Below, piece by piece: positions 8,281 through 16,257 of a stretch of 64,000 bases of DNA; within the stretch, counting starts at the first letter, position 1, and every line of letters starts with the position of its first letter. The position numbers and the translations under genes were made by a program. The DNA is taken from assembly GCA_035249305.1 (NCBI GenBank), contig DATFGQ010000043.1, forward strand, positions 1 through 64,000, written 5' to 3'. This DNA is from DASUNP01 sp035249305 (GTDB lineage Bacteria; Acidobacteriota; Blastocatellia; UBA7656). The notes under the pieces were generated by a model, which had not been told where the DNA came from, made no database searches, and saw only the letters and a list, made by a program, of their open reading frames with translations.

Positions 8281-9111
8281 TTAGCTGCCCGCGGCTGGTA
8301 TGAAGGCGACTATTCGCAAGGGGCCGCCGCTGCCGCCTTTGATCTTTATCGGGAGCGCGACGACGCGCGCCCCGCTCTTCGGCACCTGCCCGAGGTTGGC
8401 GACGTTCTCGAAGGCGGGGATATTGTTCGTCATCAATATTACGTGGCTGTCGAAGGTCTGCGTCTGGCCGTAGTCTATGCTCGCCGTGTCGAGCCCGACG
8501 GCGCTTATCTTTCTATTCTCGACCAGCCACCGCGCCCCGTCCGGGTGCAGCCCCGGAAAATGTAGCTCGGCCACGCCCTCCGCGCCTCGCTTGTCCGTGC
8601 CCAAATACTTGACGCGGTCGGGCCAGAACTGGCCGAAGCCCGTCTCAAAAAGCACTATGCTGCCGTCGGGGATACGCCCGTTCGCCGATTCCCAGTCGGC
8701 AAGATCTTGCACACCGATCTGGTAATCGCGGTTGGCCGCGGCCTTGCTCGAAACGTCTATCTTGATGGCCGGGGCTATAAGCTGAGACAGCGGAATCGCG
8801 TCGACGGTGTTGCGCCCCTGCGCAAAGTGAACGGGCGCGTCGATGTGCGTGCCGCCGTGCTCGGCCGCGCAAAAACTGTAGGCCGAATAGTAATAACCCT
8901 TCTCCGTGAATCCTTCGGCGACCGTCTCGCGTTTGAACGGCTCGGCCGTAGGCCAATAAATCGTCTCGGATGAAAGGTCATGCGAGAGGTCTATCCACCG
9001 GCCTTCGGGGAAGCCGGCTTGTGCGGCGGTCTGTTTAGCAGGTTGGTTCGCGCACGAGAGAGTCAGTAAAGAGCACGCAACCAGGGCGAGCATAATCGGT
9101 CCGGCCTTCAT
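8281..9111 (-). CDS. cyclase / kynurenine-formamidase-like metal hydrolase, exported
   Basis: This 276-residue protein belongs to the cyclase family (metal-dependent amide or ester hydrolases that include bacterial kynurenine formamidase). The hallmark HGGTHIDAPVHF is at about 85-96, with an early DLSHDLS segment. A hydrophobic N-terminus with Cys13 or Cys20 suggests export, possibly as a lipoprotein, whereas kynurenine formamidases are usually cytoplasmic, so another substrate is likely. It is the first gene of the three-gene minus-strand operon. Confidence 0.8.
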   Translation of the reverse strand: MKAGPIMLALVACSLLTLSCANQPAKQTAAQAGFPEGRWIDLSHDLSSETIYWPTAEPFKRETVAEGFTEKGYYYSAYSFCAAEHGGTHIDAPVHFAQGRNTVDAIPLSQLIAPAIKIDVSSKAAANRDYQIGVQDLADWESANGRIPDGSIVLFETGFGQFWPDRVKYLGTDKRGAEGVAELHFPGLHPDGARWLVENRKISAVGLDTASIDYGQTQTFDSHVILMTNNIPAFENVANLGQVPKSGARVVALPIKIKGGSGGPLRIVAFIPAAGS

Positions 9112-9169
9112 CGATGCCTCCTACAGTCAGCTCCTGCTCAGAGACATTAACAACGACAAGACGGCTAGA

Positions 9170-11935
9170 TCAACTCCCCTTTTGCTTGACCGAGAAGGTC
9201 TGCCCCGCGACCATTATCTTCCCCTTGCGCGTCGACCCTGTCGCATTCGGGGCGACCGAATATGTAACGACTGCGTTGCCCATGCCGACGGGGTTCGCAG
9301 TGACGGTAATCCAGCTCGACTGACTGACGGCCTGCCACGTGCAGTTGTTGGAGGTCGTCACCTGTATGCTGTCCGCGCCGCCGGTTGCGTTGAAAGAGTT
9401 GAAGGTCGGCGAGATAGTGAAGGCGCAGCTCGTGACGCCGCCTTTCTGGACTATCGTGAAAGTCTGCCCCCCGACGGTGATCGAGCCTTGACGCGCCACG
9501 CCGCTCAGGTTGTCCCTCACGGAATAAGTGATCACCTCGCCGCCCGTGCCGCTTGCGCGCGAGGTGATAACGATCCAGCTCTGGTTGCTCGCGGCAGTCC
9601 AGTCGCAACTGCTCGTCGTCGTTAGCTGAAAACTCCCGTCGCCCCCCATCTCCGTGAAAGACTTGCTGGCGGGCGCGATCAAGAAAGAACAACTGCTCCC
9701 GACCCTGAGGCCGTGGCCGAAACTCGTAACCCAGACTTCGCTCGGGTTGTGAGGGTTGTAAAAGACTCTTTCAGGCTGGCGAAAAGGATAAGTCGTGATC
9801 GCCTCGAATGTCGGGCTCGCGGAGTTGAGGTTGCTCGAATACCAGAGCCCTTCTGTCTCAGTCGTCAGGTAGATCTCGTTAGGGTTGGTCGGGCTGATCG
9901 CGCAAGAGGTCACTCTGTCGAGGCTGCTTATGCGCGTCCACGACACGCCCCTGTTCGTGCTCTTGTAAAGCCCGCCGAGCCCGTTAGGCGGCCCTCCCCA
10001 CCCGCTCCACACGCCGACATACCATGTATTCTGTGTTACGTCGTGCGGGTCCAGGACTATGTCTTTGGTCCAGTAGACCATCCCCGTGTGGCTGCGGTCT
10101 ACCCACGTCGCGCCGCCGTCCGTGCTCACGAAGACGCCGGAGCTCGCGGTGAATGCGCCCGCGGTGTTTCTTCGGCCGGAGTAGGTGCAGACGAGCGTGC
10201 CGTCGTTCAGGACTTTGATGTTGAACGGGTGCCCTTCGGTCCGCGGCGGGTTCGCGAGCTTGGCCCACGTCGAGGCCGAGCCGTTTTGAATGTCGTTCGA
10301 AACGAATATGCCGCCCGTAGTGTTGTGAATCACGCTCGCGTACATTCGGTTCGGGTTGTTCGGGTCTACGGCCAGCCCTATCACGGGGCGGCCGAAGTCG
10401 TGCAGCGTCGACCAACTCGCGCCCGCGTTGGTCGAGTACTTGATCTCGCCCGTCCCGACGTTGATCCTCGCGTCGGTCAGGTAGGTGCTTTGATACATGT
10501 CGTGCACGCTCGACACGGCCGCGTAGAGGTTGCCCGTGGTCGGGTGTTTCAGCGATTGATAGGTCGAGTTATAAGTCTGACCCGTGTAATTAAAAGACCA
10601 TGACTGCCCGGCGTCGGTCGAGCGGGTGCCGCGTATGTCGGAATATGAAGCGAACATGTTGTTGGCGTCGCTCCAGGTGATCCACCAGCAGGTCGTGTCT
10701 TCGAGCCCTATGCCGCGATAGCTCTTGTTCTTCGGCGTCGCCACACCCATCGGGTTCTCGTCGGCCGGGTTGACGTACATCTGTTTCCACGTCGAGCCGC
10801 CGTCCGTAGTCAAGTGCGCGAACCCCAGGTCTGTGAAGGCAGCTTTATTAACGTCTGTCGGAGAGACGGCAAAGCCGAGCGCGCCCGCGCCATAAGTCCA
10901 TCCCCTGTCGCCCCCGTGCCCGGCCCAGCCCGTGAGTATGTTCTGGTTGTTCGTAGTCGATAACACGCTCTGCCAGCTCTGGCCGCCGTTCGTAGTTTTG
11001 TAGATGATCGGAAACTCGTTCGAGGTCTGCCCCGCGACGTAAGCGGTAGAAATATTACCGAGCGCCATCGAGACGAAAAACGGGTATTGATTTGCCGCGA
11101 CGCCGGTCGTCCTGGCGACCCATGAAGGCTGACCCCAGTCGAGCGAGTAGATGCTCTGGTAGCCAGCGTAAGAGCCTTCGGCCAACAGGCCAGGGAATAC
11201 GTCGCCCGCCGCGAGCGTGACGCAGAAGAAGCGCGTCACACCGTTCTGCTTCGCACCGGCGAACGAGACCATCGCCTGCGCGGCCGGTATGCCCGTGGCG
11301 GCGGCCGTCGTAAAGGTGCTTCCCCCGTTGACGGAAAACAGCAGCCCCGCGCTCGTGCCTACGAATATGTTTACGCCGTCGAAGAACGCGCCCGCGACAT
11401 AACAGCCCGCCGCGTTTGTGAACTTCTGCTGAAAGCTCGCGCCACCGTTGCCGGAAAAAAAGATGCGGGTGTAGTCGGACACGATCAGGTTGTTGGCGTT
11501 GTTCGGGTCTACGTGCAGGCTGTAGGCTTCGCCGCCCGTAGGGTCTGCGCTCATCCGCTGCCACGTCGCGCCGCCGTCTGTGCTCTTGGAGGGCGTGACC
11601 AGATCGGCCCCGGCTATGTTCGTGTAGTCGAGCGAGTAGAGGATCGACGGGTCGTTCGTGAACCGGACTATGGATTGGCGGTTGCCCTGTATCTGGCGGA
11701 AGCTCAACATCCGCCACGACTGGCCGAGGTTCGTCGAATGAAACAGCTCGCTCATGTCACACGAGATATAAACCTCGTTCGGGTTGTGCGGGCTGAAGCT
11801 CGGCGCGAATAACGCGCCCCCTCCGCCTGGCCCTCGCGAAAGCCACTCCTGAGGCGGGGCCGCGCTCGCGCCGGTTGAAAAAAGTGCGACTATGACAAAA
11901 GTGAAAAGTACAAGATGGAGAGATTGCCTCTGCAT
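9170..11935 (-). CDS. secreted BNR/sortilin-type propeller protein with two BACON domains
   Basis: I place the start at the ATG at 11935 (MQRQSLHLVLF, followed by a signal peptide ending near ASA-APP). The product is about 921 residues. Residues 30-740 contain many repeats of the SxDxGxTW type (STDGGATW, TTDGGSTW, STDGGATW), typical of BNR or Vps10-like beta-propellers related to GH74-type folds. Two tandem BACON-like domains close the protein (about 748-830 and 836-919), each beginning C-x-F-x-I-x-P and ending GQTF.V.QKG. BACON domains are linked with carbohydrate or mucin binding. I infer surface polysaccharide binding or hydrolysis. Confidence 0.8.
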   Translation of the reverse strand: MQRQSLHLVLFTFVIVALFSTGASAAPPQEWLSRGPGGGGALFAPSFSPHNPNEVYISCDMSELFHSTNLGQSWRMLSFRQIQGNRQSIVRFTNDPSILYSLDYTNIAGADLVTPSKSTDGGATWQRMSADPTGGEAYSLHVDPNNANNLIVSDYTRIFFSGNGGASFQQKFTNAAGCYVAGAFFDGVNIFVGTSAGLLFSVNGGSTFTTAAATGIPAAQAMVSFAGAKQNGVTRFFCVTLAAGDVFPGLLAEGSYAGYQSIYSLDWGQPSWVARTTGVAANQYPFFVSMALGNISTAYVAGQTSNEFPIIYKTTNGGQSWQSVLSTTNNQNILTGWAGHGGDRGWTYGAGALGFAVSPTDVNKAAFTDLGFAHLTTDGGSTWKQMYVNPADENPMGVATPKNKSYRGIGLEDTTCWWITWSDANNMFASYSDIRGTRSTDAGQSWSFNYTGQTYNSTYQSLKHPTTGNLYAAVSSVHDMYQSTYLTDARINVGTGEIKYSTNAGASWSTLHDFGRPVIGLAVDPNNPNRMYASVIHNTTGGIFVSNDIQNGSASTWAKLANPPRTEGHPFNIKVLNDGTLVCTYSGRRNTAGAFTASSGVFVSTDGGATWVDRSHTGMVYWTKDIVLDPHDVTQNTWYVGVWSGWGGPPNGLGGLYKSTNRGVSWTRISSLDRVTSCAISPTNPNEIYLTTETEGLWYSSNLNSASPTFEAITTYPFRQPERVFYNPHNPSEVWVTSFGHGLRVGSSCSFLIAPASKSFTEMGGDGSFQLTTTSSCDWTAASNQSWIVITSRASGTGGEVITYSVRDNLSGVARQGSITVGGQTFTIVQKGGVTSCAFTISPTFNSFNATGGADSIQVTTSNNCTWQAVSQSSWITVTANPVGMGNAVVTYSVAPNATGSTRKGKIMVAGQTFSVKQKGS

Positions 11936-12261
11936 AAGCCCTGGATTTCCTTTGCGAATTCGTTTTGACCCGCACCCGATCGGGGAAGATGTAGCTTTCG
12001 GGCCTAACCTGCGTGGCAACGCGTATGCCGCGGCGGCCCCGTCGATCAAAACGAATCTTTCTAAAATTTAACCGGTGTGAGGAGGGGGCGAGATGTCAAA
12101 AAATAGAATAGCATTCGTTAAGTAATGACACAAACTGGCAATAGAAAACGCTAAACCAGCATCGGATCTGTAATGAAATCCGTCAACTCTCATTGTAAGG
12201 TAGAAGGCTGTTGATTAGATTATCTTGGGCCTTATTCAAATGCCCTACCAGGAGGTGAGAG
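11936..12261. other. 326-bp divergent intergenic region with distant inverted repeat
   Basis: ATTCGTTTTGA (11958-11968) and TCAAAACGAAT (12046-12056) are exact reverse complements 77 bp apart. Between them lie smaller GC-rich pairs such as GCGT-tgcc-ACGC. This would fold as a long leader stem on the minus-strand mRNA of the BNR gene. On the other side, AGGAGGTGAGAG at 12250 is the ribosome site of the plus-strand gene. No further gene is visible. Confidence 0.45.
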
Positions 12262-13851
12262 ATGGCAGACATCCGCTATATCGATAAGGATTTTGTTCGC
12301 TTCAGGTTCGCCGGATCGAATGGCGAAGAGCAGCAGGCGATACTCGCTTTCGGAGACAAGGTTGAAGTCTTAGAGGAGGGGGGAAGTGGCAAGCCCAGTC
12401 GCGTGCGCGCCCTGGAGCTTTTCGACGGCGCCCTGGAGGGGACGATCACCGGCAAGCCCTTTCGCGGGCGCGACAAGGGGGTGCTTAAGTTCTCGATGGT
12501 CGACGTGCAGCAGGGCGACGGGATGGTGCTTGAGACTCCCCCGGATGAGAATGACCAGACCAAGATCATCTTCATCGACGGCGGCGACAACAAGCTATTC
12601 GCCCGCCACGTCGCGGCGCGGTACCTCCACCGGAAGAGCTCAAAGACGAGCCCGCTGGATGTCGACTTGATTCTCATCACGCACGGCGACGCAGACCATT
12701 TCGAGGGGCTCATCGACATCAAGCGCTCCGAGACGGACAAGGGCATCTCGGCACGCAAGAGGCTCTTCATACGACCCCGGCGGGTCTACCACAACGGGCT
12801 GGTCAAGGCGCCGTCTACGGTCGAGGACGAGCAGGGGTTGGGCCGGACGGTCGAGCAAGACGGGACCCCTATGATCGTCGACCTCTTCGACGACCCGCGC
12901 CAGGCCGCTGAGGGGATGAAGAACGGCCCCTTCAAGCGCTGGGGCGAGACGCTCACTCACTGGGAGCAGCGGGGGGAGATTAAGTTCAGGCGGGTGGCGC
13001 ACGGCATGAGCGCCGACGACCTGTTCGGCTTCCTCAGCCCGGCCATCAAGGTCGAGATTCAGGGTCCCTTTCAGTCGAAGGTGACCGACCCTCAAGACGG
13101 CAGAGAGAAAGATGCCCTCCCGTTCCTCCACCAGCCCCCGAAGTCCGCGCTCATCCACCTGGAGGAGGGAACCAATCAATCTTCGGAAAAGATATCTGTC
13201 TCCCACACGATCAACGGCCACTCGGTAGCGTTCCGCCTGACCTACGGCAACGTCCGCTTCAACTTCACGGGCGACCTCAACCAGGAAGCGATGGGGTTGA
13301 TGCGCGACAGGCTCGACTTGAGCGAGCTGGAGGCAGAGGTCGTCAAGGCACCGCACCACGGCTCGGCCGACTTCGACTTCAAAGCGCTCAAGGCCATGAA
13401 GCCCGTCGTATCGATCATCTCCTCGGGCGACGAGACCGCCAATAAGGAGCACATTCACCCGAGGGCGACACTAGTCTCCGCGCTGGGTAAAGTCAGCCGG
13501 GGCGAGACGGGCATAGTCCTCTGCACGGAGCTTGCCGCCTTCTTTGCGATGCGCGACCACTCGCATGAGCGCCGCCTGATCGCCAAGTTTTACGATGGGG
13601 ACGAAGCGATAACGCGGGCCGACCTCAGGAAGTTCTACGGCAGCGCCACGCGAAGCCTTGACGACGAGAAGGCGCTGCCATCCTATTTCGGGTTCGAGCG
13701 CACGAACTTCGGCATCATTCACATACGGACCGATGGCGAGCGCGTCCTCGTCTTTACGCACAGCGGCAAGGAGGGCATGCGCGAAGCCTACCGCTTCAAC
13801 GTCGATGCGAACCACGCGATACGCTTCAGCAAGGACGTGACGACGGGCTAG
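12262..13851 (+). CDS. ComEC/Rec2-type metallo-beta-lactamase-fold hydrolase
   Basis: This 529-residue soluble protein has a very strong ribosome site (AGGAGGTGAGAG). After about 75 residues comes DVQQGDGMVLETP, typical of the ComEC hydrolase branch. The metal motif THGDADH (140-146, HxDxDH form) and APHHGS (363-368) follow. In competence proteins this domain is fused to a membrane channel, but here it is alone and no transmembrane segments are seen. Stand-alone members are often nuclease-like, and some occur in defence loci. No partner gene is adjacent, so a defence role is not supported. It is convergent with the acyltransferase gene. Confidence 0.75.
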   Translation: MADIRYIDKDFVRFRFAGSNGEEQQAILAFGDKVEVLEEGGSGKPSRVRALELFDGALEGTITGKPFRGRDKGVLKFSMVDVQQGDGMVLETPPDENDQTKIIFIDGGDNKLFARHVAARYLHRKSSKTSPLDVDLILITHGDADHFEGLIDIKRSETDKGISARKRLFIRPRRVYHNGLVKAPSTVEDEQGLGRTVEQDGTPMIVDLFDDPRQAAEGMKNGPFKRWGETLTHWEQRGEIKFRRVAHGMSADDLFGFLSPAIKVEIQGPFQSKVTDPQDGREKDALPFLHQPPKSALIHLEEGTNQSSEKISVSHTINGHSVAFRLTYGNVRFNFTGDLNQEAMGLMRDRLDLSELEAEVVKAPHHGSADFDFKALKAMKPVVSIISSGDETANKEHIHPRATLVSALGKVSRGETGIVLCTELAAFFAMRDHSHERRLIAKFYDGDEAITRADLRKFYGSATRSLDDEKALPSYFGFERTNFGIIHIRTDGERVLVFTHSGKEGMREAYRFNVDANHAIRFSKDVTTG

Positions 13852-13865
13852 AGATCAAACGCCAC

Positions 13866-15194
13866 TCAGGCGGCATGCGCGTCTTTGTGGTGAGCGACGT
13901 TGCCGGCTTTTCTTATGTCGTAAGCGGCGGCGACGAAAGTCTGTATGTACAAGAGCGCGGCTACGGAGAGCAAGCCGTAAGCTAACAGCGAAAGCGTGAC
14001 CGGGCCTTTCAAGATAAGCGCCAGCGTGATCGCAGCCAGCATCAACCCGACTACCGCCTGGTAGTAGAGCGTCTTGTATCGGATGCTGAAGATCGCGATG
14101 AAGCCGAGCGTTGCGACCAGGACTCCGAGCGGGTGCGGCCAGCGCAAGGCCACGGCTAACGAGAAGTAGTAGACGACGACCAGGCCGCGCACGAACTTTT
14201 GCAGCGTGTAGTAATCTTCATAAAAATAGGGGAAGAAAGCTAAGAGCGCGGCCGCGACTAACAACAGGTTCAACTCGCCCGCCGACACCCCTATGGCCTC
14301 TGTCAGCGGGTAATGCCACGCGAGTATCAGCCAGACGGGCATCGAGTTGCGGAGCCATTTGGCGGTGCGGCCCGGCTTGATGAGCGACAGGTCCGCGATC
14401 AAGTAAAGGTAATAGACCGCGGCCGGAGCCCATATCTTAATCCAGCTCTCGCCAATCCTGCCGCTTAAGGCCGCGACCACCGTCGCCACGATCGCGGCTA
14501 TGAGCGGCGCCCACTCGTAGCTGCGTATGTGCGAAGGCGGTTGCTTGTACCACCTCTCGAAGCTTTCCGAGCTGTGGAGCGCGGGCGCGAGCGAGCGGTT
14601 TATCTTCTCCGCGACCGACCGCATGATCTCTTGCTGAGGCTTGCGGTCATCGATTTCGCCCGCGGCGCGGAACTGGTCGGGGTAGACGGGCTGGTGAAAT
14701 CGGACGACGATCTTCGCGGGCTTTGGCAGAAGCCGGTGCTTAGGCCATGCGCGAAACGCGCCGCCGATCGTCACGGGCACTATCGGCGCTCCCGTATCAA
14801 GCGCGAGCCGCGCGGTCCCCGCGCGCAGCTCTCCCATAGGCCCGCGGTCCGAGCGCTTGCCTTCTGGGAATATGCCGAGCGCCTCTCCGCCCTCAAGCAC
14901 GCGCAGGGCCTCGCGGTAGGCGGATTCGCCTTTGCCGCGCGTGATGTCTACGGGGAACGCGCCGAGCGCTCTTATGATCTGGCCGAGCAGCGGGATTTTG
15001 AACAGCGCGTCCCATGCCATGAATCTTATGATGCGATTAACGGGCAGGGTGACTAGCACCGGGTCGAGGTAAGAAGGGTGATTGCCGGCCAGTATGACCG
15101 CGCCAGTCGCGGGCACGTTCTCAAGACCGGCGTACTCTACCGAAAAGAGTATGCGGAAGATCGGCCGCCCGATCAGTTTTATTAGTCTTAACAT
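13866..15194 (-). CDS. PlsC-type acyltransferase fused to a polytopic membrane domain
   Basis: Residues 1-220 are a 1-acyl-glycerol-3-phosphate acyltransferase domain with NHPSYLD (HX4D, H39 and D44) and FPEGKRSD (109-116). This family transfers acyl chains to lysophosphatidate or related lipids at the cytoplasmic membrane. Residues about 225-430 carry six or more hydrophobic helices. Stand-alone PlsC is about 240 residues, so this protein is nearly doubled. The membrane half has no motif I recognise. The repeat element at 15203-15433 starts just upstream of the gene. Confidence 0.75.
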   Translation of the reverse strand: MLRLIKLIGRPIFRILFSVEYAGLENVPATGAVILAGNHPSYLDPVLVTLPVNRIIRFMAWDALFKIPLLGQIIRALGAFPVDITRGKGESAYREALRVLEGGEALGIFPEGKRSDRGPMGELRAGTARLALDTGAPIVPVTIGGAFRAWPKHRLLPKPAKIVVRFHQPVYPDQFRAAGEIDDRKPQQEIMRSVAEKINRSLAPALHSSESFERWYKQPPSHIRSYEWAPLIAAIVATVVAALSGRIGESWIKIWAPAAVYYLYLIADLSLIKPGRTAKWLRNSMPVWLILAWHYPLTEAIGVSAGELNLLLVAAALLAFFPYFYEDYYTLQKFVRGLVVVYYFSLAVALRWPHPLGVLVATLGFIAIFSIRYKTLYYQAVVGLMLAAITLALILKGPVTLSLLAYGLLSVAALLYIQTFVAAAYDIRKAGNVAHHKDAHAA

Positions 15195-15202
15195 ATCTCT
15201 TT

Positions 15203-15433
15203 AGTGCTGAGTGCTGAGTCCTGAGTGCTGAGTAATAGCGAGCTACTCGGCTCCGTAGGAGCCGGATGTTTGTAGAATGATCTCACATATTGCCTACGAC
15301 TCCGTAGGAGTCACATCTTGGACATTCAACTCCTACGGAGTTGGATAATACTTGCGCCATATTTCTACAAACATAGAGCCCCTACGGGGCTTTCAGACAC
15401 TATCTCAGGACTCAGGACTCAGCACTCAGCACT
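15203..15433. repeat. family B repeat element with 31-bp terminal inverted repeats
   Basis: The termini 15203-15233 and 15403-15433 are reverse complements at 29 of 31 positions (iterations of agtgctgag and ctcagcact). Inside lie short palindromes with 3-nt loops: CTCC-gta-GGAG in several versions and GCCCC-tac-GGGGC. The interior resembles the element at 42635-42830. It fills the gap between a gene start and the alpha/beta hydrolase stop, ending 2 bp before that stop codon. Confidence 0.8.
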
Positions 15434-15435
15434 TC

Positions 15436-16134
15436 TTAATGTCCGGTCGCCCACGCCGCGGCAGGCTCTATCCACTCGTTCATCGCCTTGTAGAGAAAGC
15501 CGTGTCCGAGGCCGGTCTTAAGCTCCACCTCTTTGCGTTTGTTGAGACCCTTCGCCTTCTCGAAGAACTTTTGACACGTCCCGCCTATGTCGTCTGCCGC
15601 GTCGAATATCGACAAGACGTTGCCCCATAAATCTACCCGCCGCTGTTGTAGAGTCCCGTCGTTGCAGTTGCCCATCAGGACGAAATTAACTTCACGGTTC
15701 TTTAACCGCATCGATACGACCATCGCTATCACAGACCCTTTCGACGCGCCGACGACGGTGATTTTTCGAGGCGGGACTCCGGCCTTGAGCAGCGCGTTGA
15801 TCTGGCCTATGACCTTTGTCGCGTAAGACTCGATCTCCGTCCCGCGTGGCCGCGCCTCGCTGATGACGACGAGCCCCCGCCGCTTTAATGCTTCGAGAAT
15901 CTCTTCGTACTCGTAAACGCCCCACCGCTCGCTTGTGGGGCGAATGCCCTGCTCCTCGATTATCCTGCCGTGCAGGTAAAATAAGTACCTTGCGGCAGGG
16001 TCAATCCTATCTGGCGCCTCTTTCGTTATTAGCCCCTGAGCTTGAGAGCCGTTTGCGTTGTGGCCGCACGCAAGCGACACGAGCAGAAAAATGGCGGCGA
16101 GGATTGAAAAGCGGTGTAGGTTGATAATCATCAT
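15436..16134 (-). CDS. alpha/beta hydrolase-fold lipoprotein
   Basis: This 232-residue protein has a signal peptide with a lipobox-like SLAC (Cys23). The fold is read from FYLHG (oxyanion region), the nucleophile elbow GASKGS (Ser131), an acid near FDAADD (about 184) and a late GLGHGF histidine. The length suits a small serine hydrolase, and the substrate is unknown. Its 3' end abuts the repeat element. It is divergent from mnmG. Confidence 0.7.
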   Translation of the reverse strand: MMIINLHRFSILAAIFLLVSLACGHNANGSQAQGLITKEAPDRIDPAARYLFYLHGRIIEEQGIRPTSERWGVYEYEEILEALKRRGLVVISEARPRGTEIESYATKVIGQINALLKAGVPPRKITVVGASKGSVIAMVVSMRLKNREVNFVLMGNCNDGTLQQRRVDLWGNVLSIFDAADDIGGTCQKFFEKAKGLNKRKEVELKTGLGHGFLYKAMNEWIEPAAAWATGH

Positions 16135-16257
16135 TCGCCATTGTCTCCGTATCCGAGAGGCTAATCAAGGATAGAAACCTGATCGGTCGACTAAGTAGGC
16201 GTCTCATCCAGTTGCAAACCGCTATGGGCAGTCAAACAGGGCTCATAGTAAAATGAA

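Noticed and set aside
11936..12060. Known riboswitch (c-di-GMP, TPP or cobalamin) in the BNR leader
   Set aside because: None of the conserved cores could be found by eye; only general stems are seen.
12262..13851. Part of an anti-phage defence island
   Set aside because: Neighbours are a surface protein and a lipid acyltransferase. No nuclease, toxin, CBASS, restriction or other defence gene is adjacent.
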